Shown: positions 1 through 10,140, counted from the stretch's first letter. The stretch is DNA of 64,000 nt from Eutreptiella sp. 'Long Island Sound 2002' (GCA_964036045.1 OZ038381.1:134322306-134386305); one strand, 5' to 3'. Notes: generated from the sequence alone by a model not told the origin. Program-made: numbers and translations.

Positions 1-117
1 ATATGTTGGGCATGTTGACTGCCGTTTTGAGGGCAACACGCAACATGCAGGTGGTTCTGTGTGCATGCATGCGTGTTAATATGTGCATCGTGCATCGTGC
101 GCAACGTGCCACGTGTG

Positions 118-251
118 CATCATGGCATGCCATGGCCGCGAGTGGCCTTTGCTAGGGGCTAAGGGGTAGGGGATACGGGCTAGCCGGGTCATTTGTGCAT
201 CATGACATGCCATGGCTGCGAGTGGCCTTTGCTAGGGTCTGAGGGGTAGGG
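118..251. repeat. Two-copy direct repeat, 80-bp period
   Basis: Two similar copies begin at about 118 and 198, each with CATGCCATGG followed by GAGTGGCCTTTGCTAGGG. They differ at a few positions. No gene is seen here. Confidence 0.75.
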
Positions 252-296
252 CCTAGGCGATTCTGCGTGATTTGGGATTGGTGCAGTCCCCCCGGC

Positions 297-484
297 TATA
301 TGGTCCCGTGAGGGGTTAGCCAAACCCCCAAGGGCATTGCCCTAGCTATGTGGTCCCGTGAGGGGTTAGCCAAACCCCCATGGGCAGTACACTCCGCTCT
401 ATTGTCCCTTGAGGGGGTGGCCAAACCCCCAGGGGCAGTGCCCTCCGCTATATCGTCCCTTGAGTGTGTAGCCAAACCCCCCAA
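297..484. repeat. Tandem repeat, about 51 bp x 4
   Basis: Units start at about 297, 347, 398 and 449. Each has GTCCCNTGAG followed by GCCAAACCCCC. The open frames across them are low-complexity by-products of the period (a multiple of three) and resemble no protein I know. Confidence 0.8.
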
Positions 485-1328
485 TCAACCTGCTCGGCCC
501 GCTTGGGCCGCCCCAGCTCAACGGGCACCTGTGGCCGCCCCAGCACCGCCCCAGCCCATCAACACCAACCCCAACACCAACACCAACAACGACACCAACA
601 ACGACAACAAGAACAAAGTAACGGGGGGTCGCACCCCGTTGCCCGTGCCCTCGCACGGAACGACGGGGGGTGAAGGGGGGGCGGCAGATCAGGGTGTGGT
701 GTTGGGGGGGGGTCAAGGAGGCAAGGAGGAACCTGGAAAGCCTCCGAGGGAACGTTCAGAGGTGGGAGGCCAAGTAGGGTCGTTGTCGGGAGCTTGGGGA
801 TGCTTCGGGGGGGATAGTTGTAGGCGAAAAGGTTTTGGAGGGGAAGCTCTGGCTAAGGGAAATTGGGAAGTATGGGCAGAGGGGACGGTGGGGTGAAGGT
901 AGAGGAAGGGGGGGGCGACATCAATCAGCTTGGGTTGGGCATGGAGGGGCACCCTGAGGGGAACCCTATGGTTGCCGAGGAGGAAGAGGGGGAGGGAGGT
1001 TACAATTTTTTTGGGGGGGGCAAACCCACCCTCTTGCATGTCACTGAGTGGATGTGCAAGAGGTTGGGTTCGAGCCTGGCAGCCAAAGCTACCACCTTCC
1101 CCTGGACAAGGGAGAGGGTGCGTCGTGACGCCCCCCCCCCCCCTGAATGCTTGCATCCTAAAGTCCCCACCCCACCATCTACACCCTTCCGTGGTTGTTG
1201 CAACGCTTCCTTTGGAAGCAGTTGCACACCAAGGCCCAGAACCACTGTTGGTGGCGCCGGGAGGATGGGTATGCACCAAGCAGAACTTGGTGACGTGGGT
1301 GACAGGGCCGGGGTCGGGGCGCACAACA
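485..1328. other. G-rich stretch without a recognised gene
   Basis: It contains an (AACACC)-like run near 560-615 and long G and C homopolymers up to about 1140. Open frames exist on both strands but show no domain or recognisable motif. Confidence 0.5.
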
Positions 1329-1477
1329 GTGATGTTTTTATCGTAAAAACAGAGGTTTTGAGCGACTAACGTAATTGATCTGCATTGTTTGCACTGCCTC
1401 TCTGAATTGTATTGTGACCTGTGTACATTATTGCGATATATGTTTAGTGCATTTTGATTTGCATCCATGGGTGATGG
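1329..1477. repeat. Left inverted terminal repeat of DIRS-like element
   Basis: Its reverse complement is found at 4823-4971 with about ten differences. It begins GTGATGTTTTTATCG and ends at the gag start, so the initiator ATG (1467) lies inside the repeat. Confidence 0.9.
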
Positions 1478-2621
1478 TACTCTTGCGTTGGAAGTCCTGC
1501 TTGATTTCGCTAAGCAGGGATTTGATTTGTGGTCGGAGTATCTGGGGTCCAATATCCTGGAGCGGGCAGCCAACACCACGTGGAAACGTATGACCAACTG
1601 TGAGGGTGGTGCTGGCAGAGTGACTGAAGCCGTGACTCGAATTTTCCCGGAGCAAATCGGAGACCACCAAAAATTGTTCAACCTACTGACGGCATATGAA
1701 CTCTGGTCTGGTCACATTTTGACGTCCCCGGCCTTGGTGTTTGTCCAGGAAGGTTTAGGATCTGTGCTGGAGCCGGGATGGGAGGTACAGCTACAGCAAT
1801 ACAGAAATGGCTTTGTTGAGAAGGTCAGGGCTGGGAGGGACCATCACACTGGTGGTCACACGGCGACTCAGTCTTCGAAGTGTGGTTCTAAGTCGCCAGT
1901 GGACAGTTTTGCGTCCGAGCCATCTCAGGCGGATGACGATCAGCATATGGCAGATCCGGAGAGAGGCCAGCTGAATGTGGAGGGGGCGGCAAAAGTGGTG
2001 AATCAAGCGAAGGTCCTCTCAAAGAAGAACATGAAGATGTTGCGCAAGAGGCCTGGGGCCCCCAAGTATGTTCGCCATTTTGTGAAGTTGATTAGTGAAC
2101 TCGCAGAGGAACATGATGGGTCAGCAGAATTTGGCCCAGTGGAGGTCAAAATTTGGGAAGTGCTGCTGAAATGCGACGACAAGGGGAAAAAGCATTTGAA
2201 AGATGAAGAGAAGATCCGGAGGTCCAAGGAAAAAGAGCGCAAGAAGAAGGAGAAGCGGAGGGCCAGAAAGAAAAGTGAGAAAGCGCGTAAGAGCAAGAAA
2301 AAGAAATCGTGCAAGTCGGGGAAGTGGAGTGACTCCAGCTCTCATAGCTTTTTGACGTCATGGTCATCGTCAGGATCCAGCCCTGATGATAGTTCCGATA
2401 CAGACAGCTCCAGTAGTGGGGATCGGAAAGGCAGGAGGAGCAGTGGTACTGAGCCCAGGTCACGACCCAGCCAGTTTGAGTTTCGCTGGATCAACGGCAA
2501 GAAACACTTCCGGATGCGGAATGGCCAGTGGCAGGACTGCCCTGGACCACCGAGCACGTCCTTCACGTACTGTTGGAAGAGGCTCTGGGCGTTCCAGGCC
2601 CAGGAGTTCTGCTGCCGATGA
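1467..2621 (+). CDS. Gag-like protein of DIRS-like element
   Basis: This 384-residue ORF starts with an ATG inside the left terminal repeat and ends in TGA. The first ~150 residues are mixed hydrophobic and acidic. Residues about 200-245 form a compact block. A strongly basic tract rich in K, E and R (nt 2190-2320) follows, then a Ser/Asp-rich segment (2330-2460). The C-terminus around 2480-2560 carries a WINGKKHFRMRNGQW segment. There is no zinc knuckle. The position ahead of YR and RT, the length and the basic tail fit a DIRS gag/ORF1, but sequence similarity alone does not identify it. The next ORF starts one base after the stop, with no intergenic space. Confidence 0.6.
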   Translation: MGDGTLALEVLLDFAKQGFDLWSEYLGSNILERAANTTWKRMTNCEGGAGRVTEAVTRIFPEQIGDHQKLFNLLTAYELWSGHILTSPALVFVQEGLGSVLEPGWEVQLQQYRNGFVEKVRAGRDHHTGGHTATQSSKCGSKSPVDSFASEPSQADDDQHMADPERGQLNVEGAAKVVNQAKVLSKKNMKMLRKRPGAPKYVRHFVKLISELAEEHDGSAEFGPVEVKIWEVLLKCDDKGKKHLKDEEKIRRSKEKERKKKEKRRARKKSEKARKSKKKKSCKSGKWSDSSSHSFLTSWSSSGSSPDDSSDTDSSSSGDRKGRRSSGTEPRSRPSQFEFRWINGKKHFRMRNGQWQDCPGPPSTSFTYCWKRLWAFQAQEFCCR

Positions 2622-2622
2622 C

Positions 2623-3630
2623 ATGCAGGCTCGGGGGGGGGAGGGTGAGATCCGAGATGTGGAGGCGACGAGATTGCGAAATGGCCTTGAAGAATTCGTG
2701 GCAGCGGAAGGAGAACCATTCGGGTCGTCATATGCATCAATTCTCTGGGGGAGATTGGAGCCAGGCACCAGACTGGGGTATGTGGCAGCGCTGCGGCAGT
2801 TCCTCAGGTACTCGCGCGTCCATGGGTGGTTATCCCCGATAGAGGCCCTGGAGGGGCGATTGCTGGAGGTTGCAAGGGATGGGTACTTCGAAGGGCCGGT
2901 CAAAAAGGTCCTATCTGGACTCAGGATGGCGGAGAAGGCAGGTGTCATTTAGCCCCTGGTGCGAGGATCGGATTGGATTTTCTCAAAGTAACTGGAGAAG
3001 TTGCGAACGAAAAAGAACAGCAGGCGAATATAGTGGTCACCGTCAGGAATCTTGTATGAGGTGGCCGCAGGCAAGGGGACGTTCACATGGCCGGAAATGG
3101 AATGCATTGCATTGGCAGCATTATCGCTATGCAACCTGTTACGCATCGGAGAGGCATGGACGGCCCACCGGAGCGGGCTGGGCCAACTGGTATTCCAAGG
3201 AGAAAAGAGCCGCCCAGGCATCCAGGTGCAAGACGTGGGGCCGTGGGCCGACAGGTGGCTGCGCTTTCTCGACGAGGAGCGATGCAGGAGAGGGGGAAAT
3301 GGTGCAGTGGCGTTCAACTTCTCATCCCCGAGCGAATTGGAAGCCCAGTGGGTGGAATTGGTCGTTGGGACGAGCCACAGGTCCCTGCGCTGGCATGGGC
3401 ACCGACGTGGAGGCGCAGCACAGGCATGGGCGGCTGGGGCTCGAGGTCCTCTCCTGCAACTCATGGGAGGGTGGTGCACACCATTAGTGGCGGTCTCCCA
3501 TGCAACGCCCACTCATGCCTGGGAGTTCGAGAGTAGACGACGACAGCCTGTCCCGGTGCGAGAAGGAAGGGAACTCAAAGTCGCGTTTGGAGAGTGGTCA
3601 ACCCTTCAGTGGTGGGGTACGGGGGATTGA
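2623..3630 (+). pseudogene. Tyrosine recombinase (YR) of DIRS-like element, with in-frame stops
   Basis: This is a 335-codon frame starting at an ATG two bases after the gag stop. The N-terminal part (to ~2950) looks like the SAM-like core-binding domain, with GTRLGYVAALRQFLRYS. The catalytic part has the first arginine in LLRIGEA (codon 3142) and the H-x-x-R box in HGHRRGGAA (3400-3405 region). I see no clear catalytic tyrosine after GGW near 3470; it may be lost. Three in-frame stops interrupt an otherwise continuous frame between the two domains: TAG 2950, TAA 2989 and TAG 3031. The frame ends at TGA 3628. In DIRS elements this enzyme integrates the circular DNA intermediate. Either this copy is dead or TAG/TAA are sense codons here. 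Confidence 0.65.
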
Positions 3631-3874
3631 CGAGAAATCCGTGAACTCGGTCGTGGTTCGGCCGAGAATGGCGCGATACTGGGAACCGGTGACGTGGCCA
3701 GAAAGAGGAGAAGGGCAAACTCGACAGGAACTGGAGCGTTCAGGTTTGACCCGGAGGCAGTGGAAGATTCGGCTGATGAGGGAGAAGGTATTGCACATGC
3801 AGGAGACCAGTGATTTGGAAATTGGAGGGGTGCTGAAAAGATTGGTGGATTCTAGCCCGAAGGCGTTGGAATGA
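3500..3874 (+). CDS. Short ORF between YR and RT, possible RT N-terminal extension
   Basis: This 124-residue frame overlaps the end of the YR frame and ends in TGA at 3872. It is charged and contains a helical-looking segment (ELERSGLTRRQWKIRLMREK, about 3739-3798). It has no motif I recognise. Lying just before the RT frame, it may be the linker or N-terminal extension of the RT polyprotein, displaced by a frameshift. It could also be a chance frame. Confidence 0.3.
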   Translation: MQRPLMPGSSRVDDDSLSRCEKEGNSKSRLESGQPFSGGVRGIDEKSVNSVVVRPRMARYWEPVTWPERGEGQTRQELERSGLTRRQWKIRLMREKVLHMQETSDLEIGGVLKRLVDSSPKALE

Positions 3875-4856
3875 CCTCGAAGAAGGATTGTTGGTCCTGT
3901 TATCGGGAGTCATGGAGGTGGCAGGCTCTCAGGCTGTGGGGGCATTAGCATCTGTGCTGCAGGCCCTGGACGCAATACCACGAGATGAATGGGAGGATGA
4001 AGATGAGGAGAGCTATTATTCTGATGAAGATGGAGAGGAGGACGTCAAACCCAACCTGGCGGGCAAAGGCATTGGAGAGTGTGGAAGGGTACAGCTCAAT
4101 GCGTCGCTGTGGAGCACAGCTGTGCCGGACAACTTGTTGGACAAATATCAAAATTGGTTAAAGGAGACGGGGGTGGTTGGGGACAGCAAAGGAGTGGGAG
4201 TGGCTGAGATGCTTGAGAGCCTGGTGGAGGGCGGTTCTTTGCGCCAGGTGTCAGAGTCACTGGGTGCGTCGGGCAAGGCCCGTGTCATTCCAAAAAATAG
4301 CGAAAAGTGCAGCTTCATCATGAATTGCATGAAACAAAATGCTTCTGACTGGCGCCTGCCCCCCAAATTTGTGCTGCCCCAGCTGGAGGCGTTGCGTGAC
4401 TGTTTGTTGCTGCGGAAGCGAAAAAGAGTTTATATGATTAAGTTTGATGTTTCAAATTGCTATTGGAGCATTTTGATGCCTAAGCGATGGAGGGATATTT
4501 TCCAGGTGTCGGTCTCAGGACAGAGTTATGCATGGTCCTCATTGCCTTTTGGCTACAAGTATTCGCCTGTGATGTGCCAGCGTTTGATGGGAGCCTTGGC
4601 GGAAAATTCTGTTTTTCATCTTCAGGTGCTCCTGTTCACTTACCTTGATGATATTTTAGCGGCACGGGCGCGCAGGGATCTGAAAAGGGCAGTGCGCAGG
4701 CTGAGGGCCAAGCTGCAAAGGGCCCCTTTTGCGGTCAGCCCGAAGTCCAGCTTGGATCCTACTACAGTCCTGAAGACCCACTCCAAGATGGGTAAAGAAA
4801 CAATAGGGTGGGCAAGTGGGCCCATCATCCATGGATGCAAATCAAAAATGCACTAA
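3837..4856 (+). CDS. Reverse transcriptase of DIRS-like element, truncated
   Basis: The frame is open from 3837 to TAA 4854. The first ATG that makes sense is at 3912. An acidic N-terminal stretch (EDEDEESYYSDEDGEED) precedes the RT fold. Visible RT motifs are GKARVIPKNS (about 4276), KFDVSNCYWSI with the first catalytic Asp (about 4441), SLPFGYKYSP (about 4540) and YLDD (4641-4652). The reading frame runs into the right terminal repeat, and neither the RT connection nor RNase H follows. Those parts appear inverted at 5692-6510. Type and spacing fit DIRS or other YR-element RTs rather than LINE RTs. Confidence 0.8.
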   Translation, partial: KDWWILARRRWNDLEEGLLVLLSGVMEVAGSQAVGALASVLQALDAIPRDEWEDEDEESYYSDEDGEEDVKPNLAGKGIGECGRVQLNASLWSTAVPDNLLDKYQNWLKETGVVGDSKGVGVAEMLESLVEGGSLRQVSESLGASGKARVIPKNSEKCSFIMNCMKQNASDWRLPPKFVLPQLEALRDCLLLRKRKRVYMIKFDVSNCYWSILMPKRWRDIFQVSVSGQSYAWSSLPFGYKYSPVMCQRLMGALAENSVFHLQVLLFTYLDDILAARARRDLKRAVRRLRAKLQRAPFAVSPKSSLDPTTVLKTHSKMGKETIGWASGPIIHGCKSKMH

Positions 4857-4971
4857 ACATGTATCGCAATAATGTACACAGGTCACAGTACAATACAGAC
4901 AGGCAGTGCAAACAATGCAGATCAATTGCGTTAGTCGCTCAAAACCTCTGTTTTTACGATAAAAACATCAC
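4823..4971. repeat. Right inverted terminal repeat of DIRS-like element
   Basis: This is the reverse complement of 1329-1477. It contains the TAA that closes the RT frame. Confidence 0.9.
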
Positions 4972-5065
4972 TTTTACACTGACTCCAACAAGCTGCAAAC
5001 ATGCACGACAGAATCCATTGCTCTCCATGAACCAGACGACAGTCAATGCCACTCAGGCATACTCC
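4972..5065. repeat. Inverted repeat B, left arm
   Basis: These 94 bp directly abut the right terminal repeat. They recur as reverse complement at 6491-6584 with about six differences. The pair brackets the inverted RNase H relic. Confidence 0.85.
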
Positions 5066-5691
5066 TACCCCAGAGAATTGGATATTTCTTAAGACAGTCC
5101 CTGTCGCCTTCACAGACCCACTAGCTGCCAAACCTAGCATCCAAAATGGAAAGCACACAGCAGAAATAACGGACAAAACGTCCCCAGATCACATAAATAT
5201 AAAGCTGCAGACTGCACGCCAGCTCCTATTGCATCCTTCAAGCCCACTCAACAGCAACAAAGGCGAGAGGGACCATCTGGGCAGTCAACAGCAACCATAC
5301 TGGAAAGCACATAGCGGAAACAATGGACAAAAACGTCCGCAGAACACGGGTTGTAGAAATTTGTCCGGGCAGCCCTTGACGGCCACGCAGGACGGTCCCA
5401 ACCTTCCTGGTCCACCTCGCTGTGGCAGGGTCCCTGCAGGCAGACCCGGCGAACATAAAGCTCCTGCCTTATCCGCGATACAGATGCGGTTCGTATGAAC
5501 CAGCAGGTCACAATATATTCGCGGGACCGGCGCCCACGTCAGCGCATTGCAGCAGTGTTGAGGGTGAGCAGCTGGATGGTGACCAATCCCCCCCCCCCCG
5601 TTGAACCCGGCGTCCTACACCCCCCCCCCCCCCCTCACTTGCCTGCAGGCCATGGAAAAGGGGCCACTGACCCAAAACAAGGAAACGGTCT
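5066..5691. other. Spacer with a short duplicated segment and poly-C
   Basis: A segment with AAATGGAAAGCACACAGCAG (near 5142) is repeated in changed form near 5300 (ACTGGAAAGCACATAGCGG). C runs lie at 5588-5599 and 5621-5634. No gene is recognised. Confidence 0.5.
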
Positions 5692-6510
5692 CTACAAAGT
5701 CTTCCACACCACATACTTATCCTCCGCCGCTCGCATGCACGCCTCTCTGTCCACAAAACGAGGCCTTCGGCTTGGCGGATCCGCCGGATTTTTATCCGAC
5801 GGGACATAAAAAATAGCTAACTGCACCCTGCTCCATCGCCTCCACCAAAAAAGCTGGCGCAAAATACGGTTCTGGACAGGCAAAGACGTCCCACATCGCA
5901 AGCCCAACGCCTAACTTCTTGCTACCATATTGTCGGAGCCTACAGCCACCCTACGCCATCCTTTATATCCTGCTATTTTGAATGCTTGCACCAAAGCCAA
6001 TAATTCTGCCTGTTGAAGCGAGTCAACCCAAGGAGGGCACTTATAGCACCTAATGCCACTGCCAGGCACAAAAAATCCATAACGGAAGCCGCTGTTGGGC
6101 CTAGGAGCGGCATCAGCAAAAATAATGAAATCCTGCACTAAACAAGGTGGCCCTCGCCACACATATGGCTGTCCAGCATAACACTGTGGCAAAACAGCAA
6201 ACACCACTGCCGTAAGCAACGGTCTCACCAGACTCAGCGGCACCCTTTGTTCACCAGACAACTTCCACCTATACGCCCCAGCCAAAAACGGGGCAGTTCA
6301 TCCCTGCGGCCGCAAAGCCCACTCCAACCTCCCCAAAAACCTCTCGAAGCCCTTTCTGCGCACAAGTCCCAACCTCAGCCTGAGCCAGCTCCGCAGTAAG
6401 GCAGTCACCATACCCTTCCTATTCTCCATGCGTCTCCTCTTAGTGTCAAAAATCTTTCCCACAAAATCGAGCAGCATACATTGATTTGCTGGAGTATGCC
6501 TGAGTGGCAT
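5692..6510 (-). pseudogene. RT connection plus RNase H of a DIRS/YR-type element, two in-frame stops
   Basis: This single minus-strand frame is broken by TGA at 6300-6298 and TAG at 5913-5911. It begins with an RT-thumb/connection-like segment (FVGKIFDTKRRRMENR, then FLGRLEWALRPQG). The RNase H core follows: FADAAPRPNSGFRYGFFV (first Asp), a Glu in LQQAELLAL, VGSDNM (Asp), and a last box in YVPSDKNPADPPSR. The Asp-Glu-Asp-Asp set and the NPADPPSR ending are characteristic of RNase H in DIRS and pararetrovirus-like elements. It would complete the truncated RT at 3837-4856 but lies in the opposite orientation, so this is either an inversion or a second nested copy. Confidence 0.7.
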
Positions 6511-6584
6511 TGACTGTCGTCTGGTTCACGGAGAGCACTGGATTCTGTCGTGCATGTTTGCGGCTTGTTGGAGTTAGTGTAAAA
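6491..6584. repeat. Inverted repeat B, right arm
   Basis: This is the reverse complement of 4972-5065. On the minus strand it directly precedes the RT-connection/RNase H frame. Confidence 0.85.
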
Positions 6585-6592
6585 CCCCTCCC

Positions 6593-6907
6593 CAATGACT
6601 GGTTACGCAGTCAAGGCTAGGGGGAAAATTTTCTTACTGCCGCGGGGCAAGTGGCGGGTGGCTGCCACTCTCAGCCCGTTTTTGAGCACTAGGCTGACTA
6701 TTGTCTGGGCGATGTGAAGCCCACTCACCGGAAGGACATCATGATCTTCCGGGCGAACTGGGTCAGGATCCTGAAGGAGGGGATCTACCGGGTGGCGGAC
6801 GAGGACAAGTACCACGGCCACGTCCCCGGCTAGTCCCTATCACGCCCTAGTGCCCTCCACGTGAAGTGCGAGACGGACACACAGCGCAACCACTTGAATG
6901 CGGTCTG
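6593..6907 (+). pseudogene. Coding-like fragment open apart from TAG codons
   Basis: One plus-strand frame runs to TGA near 6907 and contains three TAGs (near 6618, 6690 and 6830) and no TAA. Its clearest part is THRKDIMIFRANWVRILKEG followed by IYRVADEDKYHGHVPG (about 6720-6830). I cannot assign a family. It may be a relic of a retroelement polyprotein. Confidence 0.3.
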
Positions 6908-7156
6908 AGACCTCCTTGTGGAGAGGGAGAGGACACCGTCGCACAGCCGCGGCAGACCCTGGCGGTCTTGAAGGAGAATGTGGACATGCGACGGTAGATA
7001 TCCCTCTTTCCCGCATGCCGTAGGGGCCAATAGGGCCAGAAAACTATGTGGCGTTCTCCCCTAGGACCTAGGACCTTTTGCGGCGACGTTCCAGCAACTT
7101 GTTCTGGCGGTGTTCTAGTCTGTAGCATCGAAAGCTGCTAGAACATCGTTGGAACG

Positions 7157-8480
7157 TTGCCGGAACACATTTTTCTGCTTTCCTCTCTCTTGGTCGAGGA
7201 CGTGCAGATCAATCCCAAGACCCGCGGGGGGTGCGCCTTATCATGCGGTGGCCGGGATGCGACCCCTGGCCCGTCCACCCCCCAAGCCCCCAATCCTGGT
7301 CCCAAAACCTGCCCCCAGACCAAAACAAACCCCAACCTCGAAGCCAAAACGAACCCCAGCCCCCAAAACAAAACAAAACAAACCCCAACCCAAAACCCAA
7401 AGCCCCTTCCAACCCCCCCCCCCCCTTGCCAAAAGAGGAAGAGGCTTCCGGGCGAGCCCTCCTCGGAGCCCTTCAAGGGGATGGGCCAGGGGAAGTTCAG
7501 GGGCGCCACTACACGGCGGACATGGGCATTAGCCGCGTTGAATAACCCTTGGTTTGGCAGCGGGCTGCCCACAAGGCTTTGGCCATCGTCCATCTATGGT
7601 GGCCCGGTGCAGCATACCCTTACCCCAAGGAGCGCAATTTTTTGGAACCATTGGGGGAGGGCCTTTTGCATGTTGACCCAGACCATGTGTGGGTGACTCC
7701 GGGGGATAGCGGGGGCGGGGAGAAGGGGTACAATGTGCATGTGCGCACTAAGCTGTTTTGGGAAGTTGGGGAGGGGGGGCGTATTGTGTATCAATGGCGG
7801 GGCATGCATATTATGAGTGCAATAAACCTGCGCATCAATGGGAAGCATGTCCGGCGGTCAGCTGACCACCTTGCCCGCACCGCCGGCATCCCGGCTGTTA
7901 GGGGCAGTCCGGAGCCCACTGTGGGGCCATCTGAGTTGTGGAAGAATTGCCCCTTTGTGGCAATTTTGAACTTGCCGGGGCAACCACCGCAGAATGCGCC
8001 CTTTTTGTTGACCTTCTCATCGGCACTTATTGGGGTGAGCGGTGTCGCTAACCCGTCCCATTAGGAACTTTCAACGGGGGCAGTGTTTGTGATAAGGTTG
8101 CCGCAGAGGTTTTCATGCCGGGATGGGAATAGGAAGTTGGTATGGGAAGGGGCAGTGGGAAAGCTGGTGCAGGTGGAATATGGTGCATGTGAATTGATGA
8201 AACCTGATGTTGAAGGGAGTGTTTGGGTTTTGCAAGCAGGGTTCTTGGATAGTTGTGCCCTGCAGCTCAGCCCCAAAACGCAGGCAGCACCAATGTTGCC
8301 TCGGGATGCTACTGCCTACGAAGGGCTAACATTGCAGCCCACAATGGTCCGTAGGCGGGATGGGGAGCTGGTCTGCCGGGTGCCAGGTTGTGGGAAGACG
8401 GTACCGCTGGGGAGGATGCACATCTGTATTGCCTTCCAACTGCGCTCTCAAACACTCCTCCCCCCCTGTAGTGGGTTTTG
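7157..8480 (+). pseudogene. Unknown protein, frameshifted and with an in-frame TAG
   Basis: A Pro/Lys/Gln-rich, disordered-looking start (about 7157-7440) leads into a basic segment (KRKRLPGEPSSEPFKGMGQG). After a frame change near 7560-7600, a folded-looking stretch continues to TAG 8062, with WQRAAHKALAIVHLWWPGAA and then VRTKLFWEVGEGGRIVYQWR. The same frame resumes after the TAG (FVIRLPQRFSCRDGNRKLVW) and reaches CRVPGCGKTVPLGRMH near 8380-8425, a C-x4-C...H arrangement that could bind zinc. The GDSGGG near 7700 is not enough to call a protease. No family is recognised. The surroundings suggest a retroelement or satellite ORF. Confidence 0.35.
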
Positions 8481-9330
8481 TGGGGATTCCGGCCGCGTCC
8501 TCCGGACGCGCCCGGTAAAGGGGGGGGGGGGCATAGGCACAGCCCATTTCTTGCGCAAATGGGTTTTTTTTGTAAGTTCGGCATGCGGGCAGCACACAAG
8601 CAGGGTGTGCAGGCCCTGCCCCAGTCCAGGGGTGCGGCTGGCAGTGGTGGCACAACATGCGCCGCCACTATGAGCAGCACCAACTAGACCTCCAAGTGAT
8701 GACGAGCGCAGAGCGCAATGGGAGTGGGGTCCAGAGGAGAGTGTTGTTGTGGGGGAGGGGGAGGGGGCTTTTTGGGACAACCAGAGGACATCACGGTGGA
8801 CGCAGCCGGAAAGGAAGCAGAAGTGCAAAAAAATCCGCACTGCCATCCGCAATGCCCTGCAGGGCGATGCCCAGGACGGGGGGGGAGGGGGGGGGGCGTC
8901 CCCGCGCTGCACAGACGCCAGCTTGGGGAGGAGGACATTTCTGAGGCCTCGGCAGCCCTTTAGAGGGGTTCTGTCCAAGGGAGGAGCGACTTGAGGCACG
9001 GGATGCAAACTTTGTGCCTGGTGACTCCTTGTGTGCCTCATGATCATGATCCTTCGAGGGCCCGTCCTCCGCAGCTCCTTCAGGGGGTAGCTGGGGTACT
9101 GAGCAAAAGGTGTCCCAAGGCTCCGCTTCCTCTACACCGCTGTCATGAAGAAGCCCCGGGGACCGAACGGAATGTGTCCCAAGGCTCTGCCCAACAGGCA
9201 CCCTCCCCTGCACGGGGCAAGACGGAAGTCTGCAGCCGGACCCCCGCCGCCCCCATCGAAGAGGTAGGGAGCAACCAGCGCAATTTCTCTATGGTACTTT
9301 GGGGTGTTTATCTTGTCATCCTGATCCGCT
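8481..9330. other. G-rich region without a recognised gene
   Basis: It holds G runs at 8520-8530 and 8879-8898 and a (GGGGGA)-rich patch at 8750-8770. All six frames give low-complexity products only. Confidence 0.5.
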
Positions 9331-10080
9331 GAGCATGGTGGGGCGTTGAGGGCAAGTCGGGGGATTCCGGGCTTCACTTTGCCGATTCGGGGTCATTTTT
9401 TGGGGTTATCGGGGGCTATTTATCTTGTCGTTTGCATCCCAACTTTTAGGTTCCCGCTCTGGGCTGTCGGGGGGGCTGACCGTCATCTTGGGTTCTTGGT
9501 GAACCCTAGGGGGCGCCGACACAAAGGCAAAAGGTCTCAGGGTCAGGGGTACCCCGAGCATGGAGGGACGTTTAGGGCAAGTCGGGGGATTCTGGGCTTC
9601 ACTTCGCCGATTCGAGGTCATTTTGTGGGGTTTTCGGGGGGTATTTATCTTGTCGGATGCAACCCCTCTTTGTTGGTTCGTGCTCTAGGCTGTCGCGGGG
9701 GGGTTGAGGGTGTTCTTGGGCTCTTTGTGAACCCCAAGGGGCGCCGACACAAAGGTGAAAGGTCTCTGGGTCAGGGCTACCATGAGCATGGAGGGGCGTC
9801 GAGGACAAGTTGGGGGATTCCGGGCCCTACTAGGCCGATTCCGGGTCACTTTGGGCGGAATTTTCGGGCTATTTATCTGGTTGATTGGATCTCAGCTTTT
9901 GTGCGCATGCTTTGGGTCGCGGGGCAGGGTGTGCGTTGTCCAGTGCTCTTTGTGAGCCCCAGGGGGCGCCGACACAAAGGCAAAAGGTCTCAGGCTCAGG
10001 GCTGCCACGAGCATGGAGGGGCATTGAGGGCAAGGTGGGGGATGGTGGGCCGTACTAGGCCAATTTTGGGTCATTTTATG
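9331..10080. repeat. Tandem repeat, 225-228 bp, three units plus a partial
   Basis: Units begin with GAGCATGG at 9331, 9556, 9784 and 10009. Spacings are 225, 228 and 225, all multiples of three, so one plus-strand frame stays open through all copies (residue pattern NPRGRRHKGKRSQGQGY). Units are about 75-80% alike. Whether the frame is translated is unknown. Confidence 0.8.
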
Positions 10081-10140
10081 GTGTCCATACCTACACCCCA
10101 CGAACACCTTATCCCTACACTCTTCTAAGGTCCCATCACC

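Larger units (their letters stand above)
1329..4971 (+). mobile_element. DIRS-like (tyrosine recombinase) retroelement, degraded
   Basis: The element is bounded by 149-bp inverted repeats (1329-1477 and 4823-4971). It holds, in order, a gag-like ORF, a tyrosine-recombinase-like ORF and a reverse transcriptase, all on the plus strand. Inverted terminal repeats together with a recombinase in place of a DDE integrase are the known marks of DIRS-order retrotransposons. The recombinase has three in-frame stops. The RT runs into the right terminal repeat before any RNase H, so the copy is 3'-truncated or rearranged. An RNase H of matching type lies inverted at 5692-6510. The order gag-YR-RT is inferred from motifs only. 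Confidence 0.75.

Noticed and set aside
297-484. CRISPR-like array
   Set aside because: There are no spacers of constant length between identical repeats; these are simple head-to-tail units in a eukaryotic setting.
1050-1085. tRNA because of GGTTCGAGCC (B-box-like)
   Set aside because: No A-box at a proper distance, no cloverleaf and no acceptor stem.
7695-7712. Serine protease because of GDSGGG
   Set aside because: No matching His and Asp motifs around it; the string is too short to count.
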